The notes under the pieces are model-generated. The model was given only the letters and a program-made list of their open reading frames with translations. It was not told the DNA's origin and searched no databases. From contig CAAGDG010000052.1 of the NCBI GenBank assembly GCA_900768515.1, positions 1 through 5,444 on the forward strand: 5,444 nucleotides of DNA, given 5' to 3'. Each line of letters opens with the position of its first letter. The stretch's first letter is position 1. The position numbers and the translations under genes were made by a program. Positions 5,395 through 5,444 of this stretch are shown here, one piece after another. The stretch is from Lentisphaeria bacterium (GTDB taxonomy: Bacteria > Verrucomicrobiota > Lentisphaeria > Victivallales > Victivallaceae).

Positions 5395-5400
5395 CTCCTC
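5395..5400 (-). promoter_or_regulatory. Ribosome binding site of the exported-protein gene
   Basis: GAGGAG on the minus strand lies 10 bases before the ATG at 5384. The spacing is slightly long, but this is the only good site upstream. It supports the long start over Met23, whose upstream sequence is the palindrome arm. Confidence 0.65.
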
Positions 5401-5414
5401 AAGTAGTTTTTTCT

Positions 5415-5444
5415 TCCGCTTAAAATTTCATTTTGGGAAGCGGA
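5415..5444. repeat. Inverted repeat at the window edge
   Basis: TCCGCTT (5415-5421) pairs with AAGCGGA (5438-5444), and AAAAT (5422-5426) pairs with ATTTT (5430-5434). The loop is TTC and GGG (5435-5437) is bulged. It lies upstream of the exported-protein gene. It could be the end of a terminator for a neighbouring plus-strand gene or a regulatory hairpin; the bases that would decide this are outside the window. Confidence 0.5.

Noticed and set aside
4392..5423. 343-aa plus-strand open frame opposite the exported-protein gene
   Set aside because: It starts within the tandem repeats and is Arg/Leu-rich without domain sense. The minus-strand frame has a signal peptide, ribosome site and ordered domains.

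Overview
The window carries four protein genes on both strands and several unusual repeat or hairpin elements. Codon use is GC-rich and the spacers are AT-rich. My best guess at the source is a Lentisphaerota/Victivallales-type bacterium of the PVC superphylum. This is inferred from three things: an AraC regulator that appears to have a PocR-like sensor domain, next to FAD_oxidored-family enzymes; a secreted protein whose N-terminal motif (DGxxYxDAEVxRIxPDGIxI ... LPxDLQKRFGYDPxKA) resembles one I associate with PVC hypothetical proteins; and structured intergenic repeats. No phylogenetic marker gene is present, so this is an inference.

Layout. Bases 1-257 hold no gene. They contain one complete and one edge-truncated copy of a composite hairpin repeat of about 101 bp, plus a small 17-bp tandem duplication that runs up to the stop codon of the next gene. 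Bases 258-1106 (minus) encode the PocR-like/AraC regulator. A divergent spacer (1107-1235) contains a good sigma70-like promoter facing right and an imperfect direct repeat that could be the regulator's operator. Bases 1236-2540 and 2568-3872 (plus) are two tandem FAD-dependent oxidoreductases. They are paralogues of exactly equal predicted length (434 aa), lie 27 bp apart, each has a clear ribosome binding site, and they are closed by a strong intrinsic terminator at about 3896-3925. Bases 3942-5384 (minus, convergent) encode a predicted exported protein of 480 aa with Pro-Arg and Pro-Asp-Arg tandem repeats. Its signal-peptide region contains a perfect 14-bp palindrome.

Function. The simplest reading is a regulator that senses a small molecule and controls a divergent two-gene redox operon. 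The substrate cannot be read from the sequence. The exported protein is convergent, separated by the terminator, and has no evident functional link to the operon. I see no CRISPR array, RNA gene, transposase, phage gene or clear new defence or biosynthetic system. The most notable points are the composite repeat, the twin oxidoreductases with a candidate operator, the palindrome inside a signal-peptide coding region, and the recently expanded minisatellite.
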